64,000 bases of DNA from Siderastrea siderea (taxonomy: Eukaryota; Cnidaria; Anthozoa; Scleractinia; Rhizangiidae), in NCBI GenBank assembly GCA_964030785.1, contig OZ034970.1, positions 36,211,943 through 36,275,942 on the forward strand, given 5' to 3'. The position numbers were made by a program, and so were the translations under genes. Below the pieces are notes generated by a model. The model was not told the DNA's origin, ran no database searches, and saw only the letters and a program-made list of their open reading frames with translations. Below, one piece after another: positions 54,901-64,000 of this stretch (its first letter is position 1; each line of letters begins with the position of its first letter).

Positions 54901-57900
54901 CATCCTGGATAAACCTTTATTGTATTGTGTTGTGTTGTATTGTATTTGCATTGCAAGTTGCAGGAAAATGTTGCCCACATTTCTCTGCTTAAATTTGTTC
55001 AATTGATCTAAGTTCTTAAGGGAAGCCACCTCCCATAAATGATCTGCCTTACTTGAGGTTCAGCTGTATTATTTTGCTTGCAAGTAGAATCTCAGAGTTA
55101 CACCGTATTGAATCAGAATGGTGTCACACTATAGGCTGTGTCTTCTTCTTATGCCAAAAAACAATCTGGCCTGATTTCTTTGGACCAAAATAGTAGGTGA
55201 ACATAAATTTTTCACTTGACAACAAGTTCATGTGTATGTATGTGTGTGTACTTGATTTACAGGTGGACATCAACTAGAATTAGATGAACAAGAGCTACAG
55301 TACAGCCCAAAAATGATGCACACCCAAGAACTTCTTTTTGCATCCGCAAGCACATAACTTCTTGCAGCTTCCTGCAGCTAGATTTTCAACAACTTGTGTT
55401 TCGAATGTTCTTGTGGGTAAACCGCAAAAACATGGCATTTTCACTTCTTGCACCCGCTTGCATGTTCTTGTGGTGCAAGAACTTCTTGCGCGTGCATTAT
55501 TTTTGCGGTGTACAGTACTAGTTAAATATTTTGATTCTCTCAAATCTCAATCAGGAAAACATCAAACCCAATGGAGTTGTTGGAACCAACATACCTGTTT
55601 CTGCACCTACACATACCAGTGATGAGAATGTCTCAGCTGATCCTGATGAGGCGATTAGGAGAAGGCTTGCAGAGCTGAGAACAGACAATGCTTCTTCTGC
55701 TACAGGTATAACATAAATGTGTATTTTTTGTATCTTTTTTGTCTCAGTCTATAGTGGGTGCTGTACGCTATGTGCTGCATTTGTACTCCACCCAGAGGGG
55801 GTACTCCGGATTTCAAGTGACGGGGATGATCAAAGGATTTTTTTGGGTTTTAAATTTTTGATTCCGGGATTTTTTTGGGTAGGAAAATTTGGCAAGTATT
55901 TTTTTGGGTGGCTTGATTTACCGGTAAGTAGGGATTTTGTTGGGTATTCAAAACAATTTGAAGATTCGTGGTAGTGCCCGTGCATCCCGGCCGCGTAGTT
56001 CGGCAAATAAAGTAGAATCAAACTTGTTCTTGCCTGGGTGGTCTTGTTTAGAGTTGTCATTCACAATGTCATTGGTGAAACAGGAGACGTTCTTGGGGGT
56101 CTCTTACTAGTTGGCTATTATTTTACAAACATGTAGCGAAGACTGGTAGTTGAACTTGGGACTATGTGCCATGTTACACATTCAACGAGTGGTCAAAGAG
56201 GAGGATTTTAATCTTGGTACTGATGACCTCCAGGTCTAAAACTACCAGCACCGCAATCCACTTCCCATTGCTGACTCCTCCAGGGAATTCAGGAATTAAA
56301 TGGTGGTAATCTTAATAAGGAAGGTTATGTTCAAATTATGCGTCATGTTCCATGTCATCGGTTTGCAGTGCCATGCTCATGGTTTGTAAAGTCTGAAAAA
56401 GTACAGAAATCTCAAAACTACATGTGATTTTTCCAGATCTGGAAAAAGTATGGAAAGTAATGTTTCAGCAGTGTTCCAGATTACTTATAAAGGCAGAGAG
56501 TCAATAAGGAATTTTGAGGGGTCAATAGATGTGGATCTCTTCAAATCTTCCCGAGTTGACCATTTATTTTGTTGGGTCATGTTGCCAGCTTTGTCGGGTT
56601 TTTGACCCGAGACCCCTCTCTTATCTGGAACACTGGTTTCAGGCTGGAAAATGTAGGGAGTTCTGTTCAGCTGCTAGGATGCTGGAATCGATAAATTTCA
56701 TGTTTTTCTTTCTTTTCTAGCACAGATCACCTGTGTCCACTTGGTTTACTCTTTCTTTAAAACAGTTTGAGTTGAGAAAAAATGGAAAAATTAATAGTTT
56801 AGATTTTAAAAAATATAGAAAAAGTATTTAGTTTTGGGTCCAGAAAACTGTACAAGCCCTGTATACTAAATACAACTACTGTAGGATGATTTAATTTCCA
56901 AGTTGGAGGCTTGAGTCTGAAAAGCTGTTTCTAGGAAGCACTTACACCGAAAGTTGAGGAGGGCTGACCCCCTCCCCCACATTCCAAATCCTTGCCACTT
57001 TGTCTTCTCAGCTTGGCTCCTTAAAAGCACTAGGGAAGTCTTCCAGCTGTTCTTAAGGACGGTGCATCCTATTACAGAGGTACTTTTGCAACAGTTATGA
57101 CTATGGGGGAAAAGCTGATCTTAGCAAGACCTATTGGAATCTGAAAAGAAAAATGTGGGTAACCACGCATTTTTCAGAGTAACTAAGCAACCAAAATTCT
57201 AAAAAAGCTTTAAAATACAAAGAATGTATGGCATTTTCTTTCCAAATTTAAGCTCATTTATCTCTGAAAAATGCATGATTACCCCCAATTTTCTTTTTGG
57301 ATTCTGATAGCCCTTGCTAAGATCTGCTTTTTCCACATAGTCATAAACCACGCAAAAAAGTGTTGTATTAGGAAGCAAATTCCTTCAAAAACTCGAATAT
57401 CTTGGACCAGACCTGAGATGCACATGCAGTAACAAAAGGAGGCACCGTCCTTAAGGGTGAATTTGGTTCTTTATTAACAAAATAATGATACTGTGTTTTT
57501 GTTAACTCTTTCAGCCCTAACAGTGAAGAAAATGAAAAATTTCTCCTTGCGTTATCACTACTTGTTCAAACATTCAAGTGACAAGAACAAAGAAAGTGAT
57601 CACCAAGGATGAGATGTCTTGATATTTAGACAAATTCTCCTTACTAGTTCCATAGGAAATGTATGGAGAACAGTAAGGAGAATATGCATTTTTATATCAG
57701 GGTTTAAAGGGTTAAGAGAACATTCCTAAGTCACCAGGAACCTAGTAAATATGGCCTAGCTCACCTCAAGTCTCTCTGTAACTCAGTGGTTTGAGCGTCC
57801 AACCGGACAGTGTACGGACTGTTATGGGCTCAATTCCTGTCAGGGACTCGGATTTTTTGTTTGTTCCACACTCACGACATGCTGAATATTCCATCTTTTC

Positions 57901-59652
57901 TAATTACCAAGTTATTCTTTAAATCTTTGCTCAGATAATCCTCCAGCAAAACTAACAGATGAAGAGTTGGGAGACAGGTTTGAAAACCTCACAGGAAGGA
58001 AGGCAACATCAATGCAGAAGTCAAATGTAATTGTACATTGTGGCAGTTCAGTTAATAAACAAGCTTACCTGTAGGATCCTGCATGGGATTAATTCACCAG
58101 TCAAGAGAGTATAAACACCTGGTTATAAAATGTCCATGTGGAGCAGTGTTTCTTGTTTAAAGAAACAACACAGTAGCAGAGTCCCAGGGCTGCAAAATAA
58201 TAATTTTTCATTCTTGAAAGGGCATGCGTCCAAACAAGTCTCCATTTTGGTCGGACAAAACAGAAATGTGGTCGGACATTTTTTTAAAATTATAATTATA
58301 ATTTTTAAGTGGAAGTCTTTTTTAAATAATTGTTTCTTATCATTATTTACTTATTGTTTGGTAAAAAAAATTTGTCTAGATATAATGTCCAACTGAAGTT
58401 AAGATTTCGTCGGACATGGCCCAATATTAGTTGGACGTTGTCCTATGACCGACAATTATTTGCAGCTTTTGAGTCGAGGCTTTAAAGGGGTCATGTCACA
58501 AAGATTTTGTTATTTTATGTCGATTTTGTGCTAAAATCATAACCTAATGCCTTTACTCAAACACAAAATGCTCCTGTAAAACTATGAGGAAGATATCAAA
58601 TGAATTTTATCAGGGTGAGCTAGCCATGAGAATTTTTTTGGTGAGTTCTGAGAACAAAGCATCAAAACTTGAAAAAATTGGCCCAATGTTTTCAAGTTTC
58701 AATCCATTTCCATCCTTGCCATCAATAGCAACAGATGACAGGAAACAGTTTTAGTGACTTAAGATAGTCTTTAATAACAAAGCTAGACCATTATTTTTGG
58801 AATTCAATTGATGTCAAGACATTTTTAGCTTTTTAAAAAGATACTAGGATAGCGTGACATAGCCCCTTTAAACCACCAACCTTCACAACAAAACTACATG
58901 CTCACCACTAGACTGCCACTGATTATGGTGTTAGTAAAATGTTTTGGTCCCTGTGGAAGCTCACCTTACAACCACTAATGTGACTAGACTTTTTGTGGCC
59001 ATCTGTGCGTATATTAAAGGAAACTTCCCCTGTTATCTCAAATTGTTGTTAAGTTTTGGAGATAAAGCCTAAATTCCAATTCTTTAAGTTAGCAAGTGGA
59101 GAAAAAGTTTTAGTGTACCAACAAAATGGACATGAATACCTGTACCTGACCTATTTTCACTTTTGAATTTCCAGCTGCGTGCTGCCATTTTGGATTTTTA
59201 TGGCATCATACGGATGCCCATATTGTTGCATACAAAAGGAAGTTGCTTCTTAACAATAGTGGCAACCATATGACTTCATAAAAACTCAAAATGGTAGCAC
59301 ACTGGAAGTTCAAAGGTGAACATAGGTGATATCATGCCACACTTTTTGGTACGCTATTAAAAACTTTCTTTCCACTTGTTAACTTAAAGAATCGCAATTT
59401 AGACAATTTAGCATCAATTTGTTGTAACAGTACAGTGCAGGTTCCCTTTAACAGAATTCCACGGTATTATTTTCTCTTGTTATCAGATAAACACCCTCCT
59501 TCCAAAGAAAACTGAAGTAGAAGAGGCCAATGATTTGATGAAGCAGATGATGGCAGAAAGCAAGCTTGATGAGGATTATGAAACAAACACAACTGGAGTT
59601 ACAGACAAAGAAATTGAAGAGAGACTTGCAAAACTTAGAGACTTGGATCCAA
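51981..59652 (+). CDS. ZFYVE19: ZFYVE19/ANCHR-like FYVE-type zinc finger protein (5' six exons)
   Basis: ANCHR is the abscission/NoCut checkpoint regulator that binds PI3P and VPS4 at the midbody. Exons are 51981-52037, 52586-52707, 54394-54490, 55555-55705, 57935-58026 and 59487-59652, all in phase. The N-terminus carries an atypical FYVE with four CxxC pairs (CFGC, CKKC, CSGC, CDQC) and an RVC motif, starting only six residues from Met as in human ZFYVE19; the canonical RRHHCR is replaced by RREHSCKKCG. Downstream are charged helices of the form DEAIRRRLAELRTDN, DEELGDRFENLTGRK and DKEIEERLAKLRDLDP, which match the repeated AERLARLRQEN-type helices of human ZFYVE19. The last exon seen leaves in phase 1; the C-terminal exons were not found before the window end. 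Confidence 0.92.
53248..53672. mobile_element. Tc1/mariner-like MITE with TA duplication
   Basis: The ends CCGTAAATGATCGAT and ATCGATCATTTACGG are perfect inverses, flanked by TA at 53246-53247 and 53673-53674. The interior is built of repeated CGAATAAGCGCCGC units. Confidence 0.85.
53742..54011. mobile_element. hAT-like MITE, CAGAGGCGGATCCAG type
   Basis: The ends CAGAGGCGGATCCAGG and CCTGGATCCGCCCCTG are inverse with one mismatch. CAAGG repeats at the borders (53737-53741 and 54012-54016). Comparison with the sister duplicate shows that the element interrupts a continuous sequence there. Confidence 0.8.
55298..55518. mobile_element. TA-flanked MITE upstream of ZFYVE19 exon 4
   Basis: The ends CAGTACAGCCCAAAAATGAT and GTGCATTATTTTTGCGGTGT plus ACAGTAC are imperfect inverses flanked by TA. 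The interior repeats AACTTCTTGCA words. It ends only 36 bp before exon 4 and may supply part of the acceptor region. Confidence 0.7.
55790..55935. mobile_element. Truncated relative of the CCCAGGGGGGTACTC hAT-like MITE
   Basis: It begins CCCAGAGGGGGTACTCCGG and continues with repeated GGATTTTTTTGGGT units like those of the copies at 9051 and 63828. A clear right end is missing. Confidence 0.5.
57057..57450. mobile_element. TTAA-flanked MITE, GGACGGTGC type, 394 bp
   Basis: The ends GGACGGTGCATCC and GGAGGCACCGTCC are inverse, with TTAA at 57053-57056 and 57451-57454. The interior contains an additional inverted pair around AAAAATGCGTGGTTACC-like words. A relative of the ends at 42401 and 60324. 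Confidence 0.75.
57503..57715. mobile_element. MITE, TTAACCCTTT family, copy 2
   Basis: The ends TTAACTCTTTCAGCCC and GGGTTTAAAGGGTTAA are inverse-like. It shares TTTCTCCTTG and GATGTCTTGAT phrases with 11195-11410. Confidence 0.7.
57770..57850. mobile_element. Possible tRNA-derived SINE head
   Basis: GTAACTCAGTGGTTTGAGCG resembles an A box, and GGGCTCAATTCCTG resembles a B box 35-40 nt later, in a dispersed-repeat context. No clear tail or target duplication was delimited. It does not fold convincingly as a functional tRNA. Confidence 0.4.
58481..58872. mobile_element. TIR element, AAAGGGGTCATGTCAC type
   Basis: The ends TTTAAAGGGGTCATGTCAC and GTGACATAGCCCCTTTAAA are inverse with one mismatch; the AT-palindromic edge hides the exact target duplication (TA or TTTAAA). 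It is intronic in ZFYVE19. Confidence 0.75.
59018..59447. mobile_element. TTAA-flanked MITE, AGGAAACTTCC type
   Basis: The ends AGGAAACTTCCCCTG and CAGTGCAGGTTCCCT are imperfect inverses bordered by TTAA (59014-59017 and 59448-59451). Internal inverse pairs occur (CACTTTTGAATTTCCAG against CTGGAAGTTCAAAGGTG). It ends about 35 bp before the acceptor of ZFYVE19 exon 6. Confidence 0.65.
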
Positions 59653-60949
59653 GTAAGTGAAAAAGACTGTAAAATTTCCAAGAGCTATCAACATTATCGA
59701 ATTTATAGATTCAGTGAGCTTTAGACAATATCATAAAGCTCTGAAAGAATGAGAATAGCAACAGGTTTGGTTTTAGTGGGTTTTTACATTACATGTACTT
59801 CCAAGTTAGGCTGCAACAATTATGAGGCCCTGTTAGAGTAAATTTCGACAAGCGACATGGCCTTGAAACAGCAACAGAAGACAGACAAAACGGCGGCAAA
59901 TGACACAAAGATGGATTGAAACTGTGACAGTGACGAAGACAAGCGCAAATACAATATTAAAATACTGACAGGGACATGCCATCCTCCTCAATACGTGAAA
60001 AGAAGGGTTTTAAAATTCAGACTAGTGACATTCGTAGCCTCCCTAAAAGGACCTCAATTATGGCTGGTCTAATTTGCTAATGACCTTAAGATAACTATAC
60101 CGACATTTAGCAAAATATTAAATTAGTCATTTTTCTTGTGGAGATTTATTGGCTACTGCTAAATTATAGCAATTGTCAGCAGTTTTTCGGATTACAAATT
60201 TCATATGAAATAGCTAAATTTGCCTTATGATGTTCTTGCTTAAAATAAGTTAACCTTGATGTAGGACATGTATATTGGCTGGCCCACCAAAATTAACTTT
60301 TAAATTTAAAAAAAGGTACTTAAGGACGTTCGCGCAAAAAACTTCTACAACACAGATTTTTTCATACTTTGGCTGCAGTCAGATAATGAGTTACCTATGT
60401 CAGAAATGCAAAAAAATTGTGGGGTCACTGACTTCGTTTTCGAAATAAAGCGCGTGGAAAACTACCCAACTTTTGACAAATCGGTCCTCGTAACTCGACA
60501 GGGCCTCAGTTCTTGTTAGTTGAAAATGTTAAAAATGATTCGCTGTAGACTCACTTTCTTAGTCAAATTTTATTTAAGTAGGTCTGTCAAGTAAATAATT
60601 TGGACCGGTGTCATCCTTTTAGTTAAAGAGGCCCCGTTAGGGGGGGTACCTATGTCCTCCATCTGAATTTCAAAACTAGTAATGTCGCAATTTCAGAACG
60701 TTCCAGTGTCGCCCATCGGAATTTCATAACTTGACCTCCTTTTTTTCCATCGACACTTGTCATTGCCTTTTGAATATGACATCCCATGCGCAACAACGCC
60801 AAATTAACAATGAGCACGAGAAAATTTCGCCTATATTCCTGGCACCAAGCGTATTACAAGAAGAACAATGTAGTATAGAAGTTTTAACTCTCAGTCAATT
60901 CAGTGTCTTGTAAAGCTAGCTGTAGGGGAAATTGAAAAAAAAAAAGAAA
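59653..60949. other. ZFYVE19 intron or 3' flank with a TTAA half-element
   Basis: No further exon was recognised. At 60320 a TTAA followed by GGACGTTCGCGC resembles one end of a TTAA-flanked MITE, but its partner end was not found. A G-tract with GGTACC near 60640 resembles other repeat edges in the window. Confidence 0.45.
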
Positions 60950-63000
60950 AACAACTTGTGAATGTTATATGCTTAAGGTCCAAGCGATTTGGATGAATAA
61001 CTGGTCTCCCGGATGCGGTGCGTAAAAGCATTCCGCCAAAGACCACGTCTGCAGGGCTGTCATCTTCAGAATCTTGATCACTGTCCTCCTCACAACTCTC
61101 TACTTCTCTCTCGGGTAGAAGGTCTTCGATGTCATTCTGATATCTGAGAAATGTCTCATACGATGCCTCACTCAGTTTGAGAACATTTGTCTCTCTCTGG
61201 AAATGCCCTTCCTCTACTTTGTCACTATGCCATCTCGATGTATGCTTACTCTTCCATGTAATCTAAACAGAAGACAGTCTTCAAATGAAGGAACGAATAA
61301 TTGAATTTCACAACTGAGAGAATTAAGTTCTTTGTCGCTGACGTCGGTTAGAATACTTCCTACAAGGAAGGGTCCTCTAAGCGGGAATCCACGAATATGA
61401 TCGCGTTTCACTACCACTGCACTATTAGCTTCAAATAAACATGCCTGTCCGCTAACTTGCTGCATCTCTGTCTCTGTATGTGTAGCTGTGATTTCGTTTG
61501 TGGCGGAAAAATGCAGAGGCCTTGGAAGAGGATCCGGTGTCGTGTATGCGTACAGTGGAAGTGTCCCCACATTGTCTTTTGTGCTTTGGTTACGAACGGT
61601 CAGCTGGCGAACTGGTTTTCCAAAGTTGTCTCGCCAGTCCCTCATCATCTTTTGATCCTCTTTGCTCATCTCCATGGAGGCTGGGTAAGGTATTGATGGC
61701 AAGTCTCAGAAGGGGATCTCCGTACTCTTGGGTGCTTCATGGTACGAGTGTGGCGAGGTGTAGTACACAAAGCCAGTGTCCGTTAACTGCTTTAGGGACT
61801 CGCGAATAGTGGGGACAAAGAGGTAGGCAAACTCTAAGACGGTGGGCATGTCATTTCTCGGGCATTTCTTGAACGCATCTGACTGTAGAAGTTCTCTGCC
61901 ACAAGAATCAAGGTTGCGGCCAGTTTAAGATAACTTTGAAATCCTGGGTTTCCCTCCTGGAAAAAATCTTTCATTGACGACAATGACTCTATAACAATTT
62001 CAACACTGCGTCGACTTTTTGCAGATATTGTTCCCTGCGGTTCCTGCGTTGCTGATTTCCTGCCCATCTTCTCTTGGACCCGATCTATCCATAAGTCCAT
62101 CAATGAACTTTAGTTCACTCAAAGAGGAAATAGCTTCTTCAATGGAGTGACATTCTGCTTTAACTCTGCGAAGATGTACGCCAAACATTCTGCACAATGA
62201 ATGGAGTAGCTCAAGGATCTTACAGAGGGAATTTGTTGGAGTCAGAATGAGTTTTATGGCTCCCACAGCTGTATCTACAACAAAAATGGATTTGCCTTCA
62301 ATGCACAACGCTGTTGGCTGAGAAAAGGAGGCTGCTAAGCTGGAACCATCTCGTGACTTGTCTGCACCAGTTCCAGCAATCACTTGGATATCTGAGTTTG
62401 CCTGTGAAAAACATCGAGCCACGCGAGATGTCCGGGCTGTGAAGATAACGCTCCCATCCGAGGACACATCCAACCCATGAACGGTATGGCAAAATCGTGT
62501 CCCATTTCTAACTATCACCTGGCTTTCAGAAGTTGAGGGATTGAACTTCGTGATGCCACCATTACTACTCGAGTCAGCAACCTACACGATGTTTCCGTCA
62601 AAGGCCGATGCCATAGGTTGTGCTCCTTCAGGAAGCTTCAAAAGCAAACTTACTGTTCCTTTTAGAAAGGCCCCATTGTTGTTGATGCATACTTGATAAA
62701 TGGAGTGAGAATGGCTGTCAGACACCATAAGCAAGTCAGATACTGCAGCGATAAGTGCTAGTGGTGTCTTGATTTCTTTATCCATTGGAAGAGTATTAAG
62801 GTCTGATGACGAATATTTAATACATCGATCTTCTTTGTTCCTGAAGCCAAGTATACATCTCTCGCAAATCTGTTGTCAATTAGCTTGCTCCAGGTTCCAC
62901 GATAGTATGTGGGATAACTAAGATCTAAGCTACCTAAGTGCCTGGAACAGGCTTGTTGTAAACGTTGCAAAAATGTCAAAAAATGATTCATTTCTGGTCA
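60950..63000 (-). pseudogene. Degenerate NHL-repeat protein gene
   Basis: Coding-like sequence runs across the minus strand in several frames. In order: RFARDVYLASGTKKIDVL; a segment to AFDGNIV with an in-frame TAG; NHL-type repeats (HGLDVSSDGSVIFTART, QVIAGTGADKSRDGSSLAAS, KSIFVVDTAVGAIKLI); a helical part; MPTVLEFAYLFVPTIRES; an in-frame TGA at about 61713; FGKPVRQLTVRNQ; and an acidic tail (REVESCEEDSDQDSEDD). At least four frameshifts and two stops break it, so it cannot encode one protein. I associate this arrangement with a multicopy family of uncharacterised cnidarian genes (from memory, unchecked). Confidence 0.75.
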
Positions 63001-63337
63001 CTGACAGATGTCACTGATGGTAGTGATAGAAATACGAAGCCACATAATGTCCATAATAAAAATTACTTATGTCTCTAAGTTATTACCTCGCCTTTGTTTA
63101 TTCTGCTTTTTCTTAACAGTCCTTTACAAAATATAGTTTGAACAGCGCAGCCTGTTCTGGTTTTTAATGAAAACAATTATTGAGTCACTATTGTGCTCAG
63201 GACCGTACCAGCCTGCCCTTGTAGGACTTGTAGGTCCTTGAATTGTACAGCAGATGTTGTATAGAGACAAGACAGACAGTGGTCAATTAAAACAGTGTCT
63301 GTTAGTTTTAATTTGATGAACTCTGATAGGCACTCAC

Positions 63338-63422
63338 CTAGTTTCTCTTTCCTTTGGGACTTCTTCTTTTTGTGACTTTTGTATTTTTTGTGACCTTTGT
63401 GTTTCGCCCAGTGTTTCCCCAT
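63338..63422 (-). CDS. Putative first coding exon of an unidentified gene (Lys/His-rich N-terminus)
   Basis: ATG at 63422 opens 28 codons, MGKHWAKHKGHKKYKSHKKK followed by KSQRKEKL, to a strong donor CTAG/GTGAGT (phase 1). MGK plus HKK-rich starts occur in nuclear proteins such as BRD7/BRD9, but this is not enough to name it. The following exons would lie to the left, possibly beyond the NHL pseudogene, or it may belong to that decayed gene. Confidence 0.45.
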
Positions 63423-63827
63423 GCTCTATTTTTTCTCTCAAGAATGATTGACCTTGCGTCCTTTGCGAACTCTGTGAAATCGGTGGCAATCGAGACGACG
63501 AGAAAGATGGAGAACCTGGAAACCTGACCTGTCTGACCTGACAAAGACCTGATGTCATATGACTCATATGAGCACGCGCATGGGATCGAAGTTCATAGTT
63601 TTACATTTGATATATGTGATCACATGTCAGACGTGAAATTGATTTTTTTGTTTGTAAAAAAAGTAAAGCGTACGGAAGTCATGCAAACGCTTTTGAATCT
63701 TCGCAGTCGCTGTCGGCTTAGGTTATTATTCATGTCGCTTTCGCTAATTCATGAGAGAAGTATATCGTTCGTCGCTTATTCGTGGCTATCATGTCGGCGT
63801 TTCAAGGCCATGTCGCTTGTCGGAATT

Positions 63828-64000
63828 CCCAGGGGGGTACTCGAAGTATATATGACAGGGGGGTCTGACGTATTTTTTTGGGTTGAAAATTTACACGCTC
63901 TGTATTTTTTTGGGTCGAGAGATCTGTCACGTTTTTTTTTAGGTCTTAAAAAAAATACGCGTATTTTTTTGGGTCTTATCGCCGAGCGAACTTTTCGTTT
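63828..64000. mobile_element. hAT-like MITE, second copy, cut by the window edge
   Basis: It starts CCCAGGGGGGTACTCGAAGT and continues with the reverse-complement content of the 9051-9439 element (GTATTTTTTTGGGT units, AAATTTACACGCTC). It runs past the end of the window, so its right end and target duplication cannot be seen. Confidence 0.8.

Noticed and set aside
61457..61809. Plus-strand frames of 79 and 103 codons
   Set aside because: Antisense shadows of the NHL-repeat pseudogene.
1..64000. CRISPR arrays, operons, ribosome-binding sites, bacterial mobile elements
   Set aside because: The window is clearly animal nuclear DNA with spliced genes; no spaced short direct repeats of CRISPR type were seen.

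Overview
This looks like a window of an invertebrate animal nuclear genome, most likely an anthozoan cnidarian such as a stony coral. The evidence is the set of metazoan multi-exon genes (CEP170 family, kelch-like, COA4, ZFYVE19), AT-rich introns full of short terminal-inverted-repeat (TIR) elements, a DIRS-order retrotransposon, and a decayed NHL-repeat gene of a kind I associate with corals. The species cannot be fixed from the sequence alone.

Layout. (1) 644-31171, plus strand: the 3' part of a CEP170-like centrosomal gene, from an FHA-domain exon to the stop codon, in about 18-19 exons; the first exons lie left of the window. The FHA exon is followed by a perfect U12-type AT-AC donor, and a 26-nt microexon is needed to keep frame. 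Its introns hold many MITEs, a 1.6-kb hAT-like element, a 1.6-kb foldback and two nested insertions. (2) 33015-34709, minus strand: a single-exon BTB-BACK-Kelch gene, convergent with CEP170. (3) About 34.8-44.5 kb: gene-poor, with a 105-bp tandem repeat, several hairpin MITEs, a perfect 74-bp palindrome and a TTAA-flanked element. (4) 44728-51880, minus strand: a two-exon COA4 gene (twin CX9C, 87 aa). Its 6.9-kb intron contains a Harbinger-like MITE and a complete 5,018-bp Ngaro/PAT-type tyrosine-recombinase retrotransposon. (5) 51981-59652 and beyond, plus strand: the 5' six exons of a ZFYVE19/ANCHR gene, head-to-head with COA4 with 100 bp between the start codons. (6) About 60.95-63.0 kb, minus strand: a frameshifted NHL-repeat pseudogene, followed by a short Lys/His-rich first exon of an unidentified gene and a hAT-like MITE that runs off the window.

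The host genes have ordinary cell-biology roles: centrosome and microtubule anchoring, ubiquitin-ligase substrate adaptor, mitochondrial cytochrome-oxidase assembly, and abscission checkpoint. They do not form a pathway. The most informative parts are the young Ngaro insertion (its split direct repeats look identical by eye), the divergent COA4/ZFYVE19 pair, the U12 donor in the FHA domain, and the dated order of nested DNA-transposon insertions. I did not find a clearly new defence or enzymatic system.
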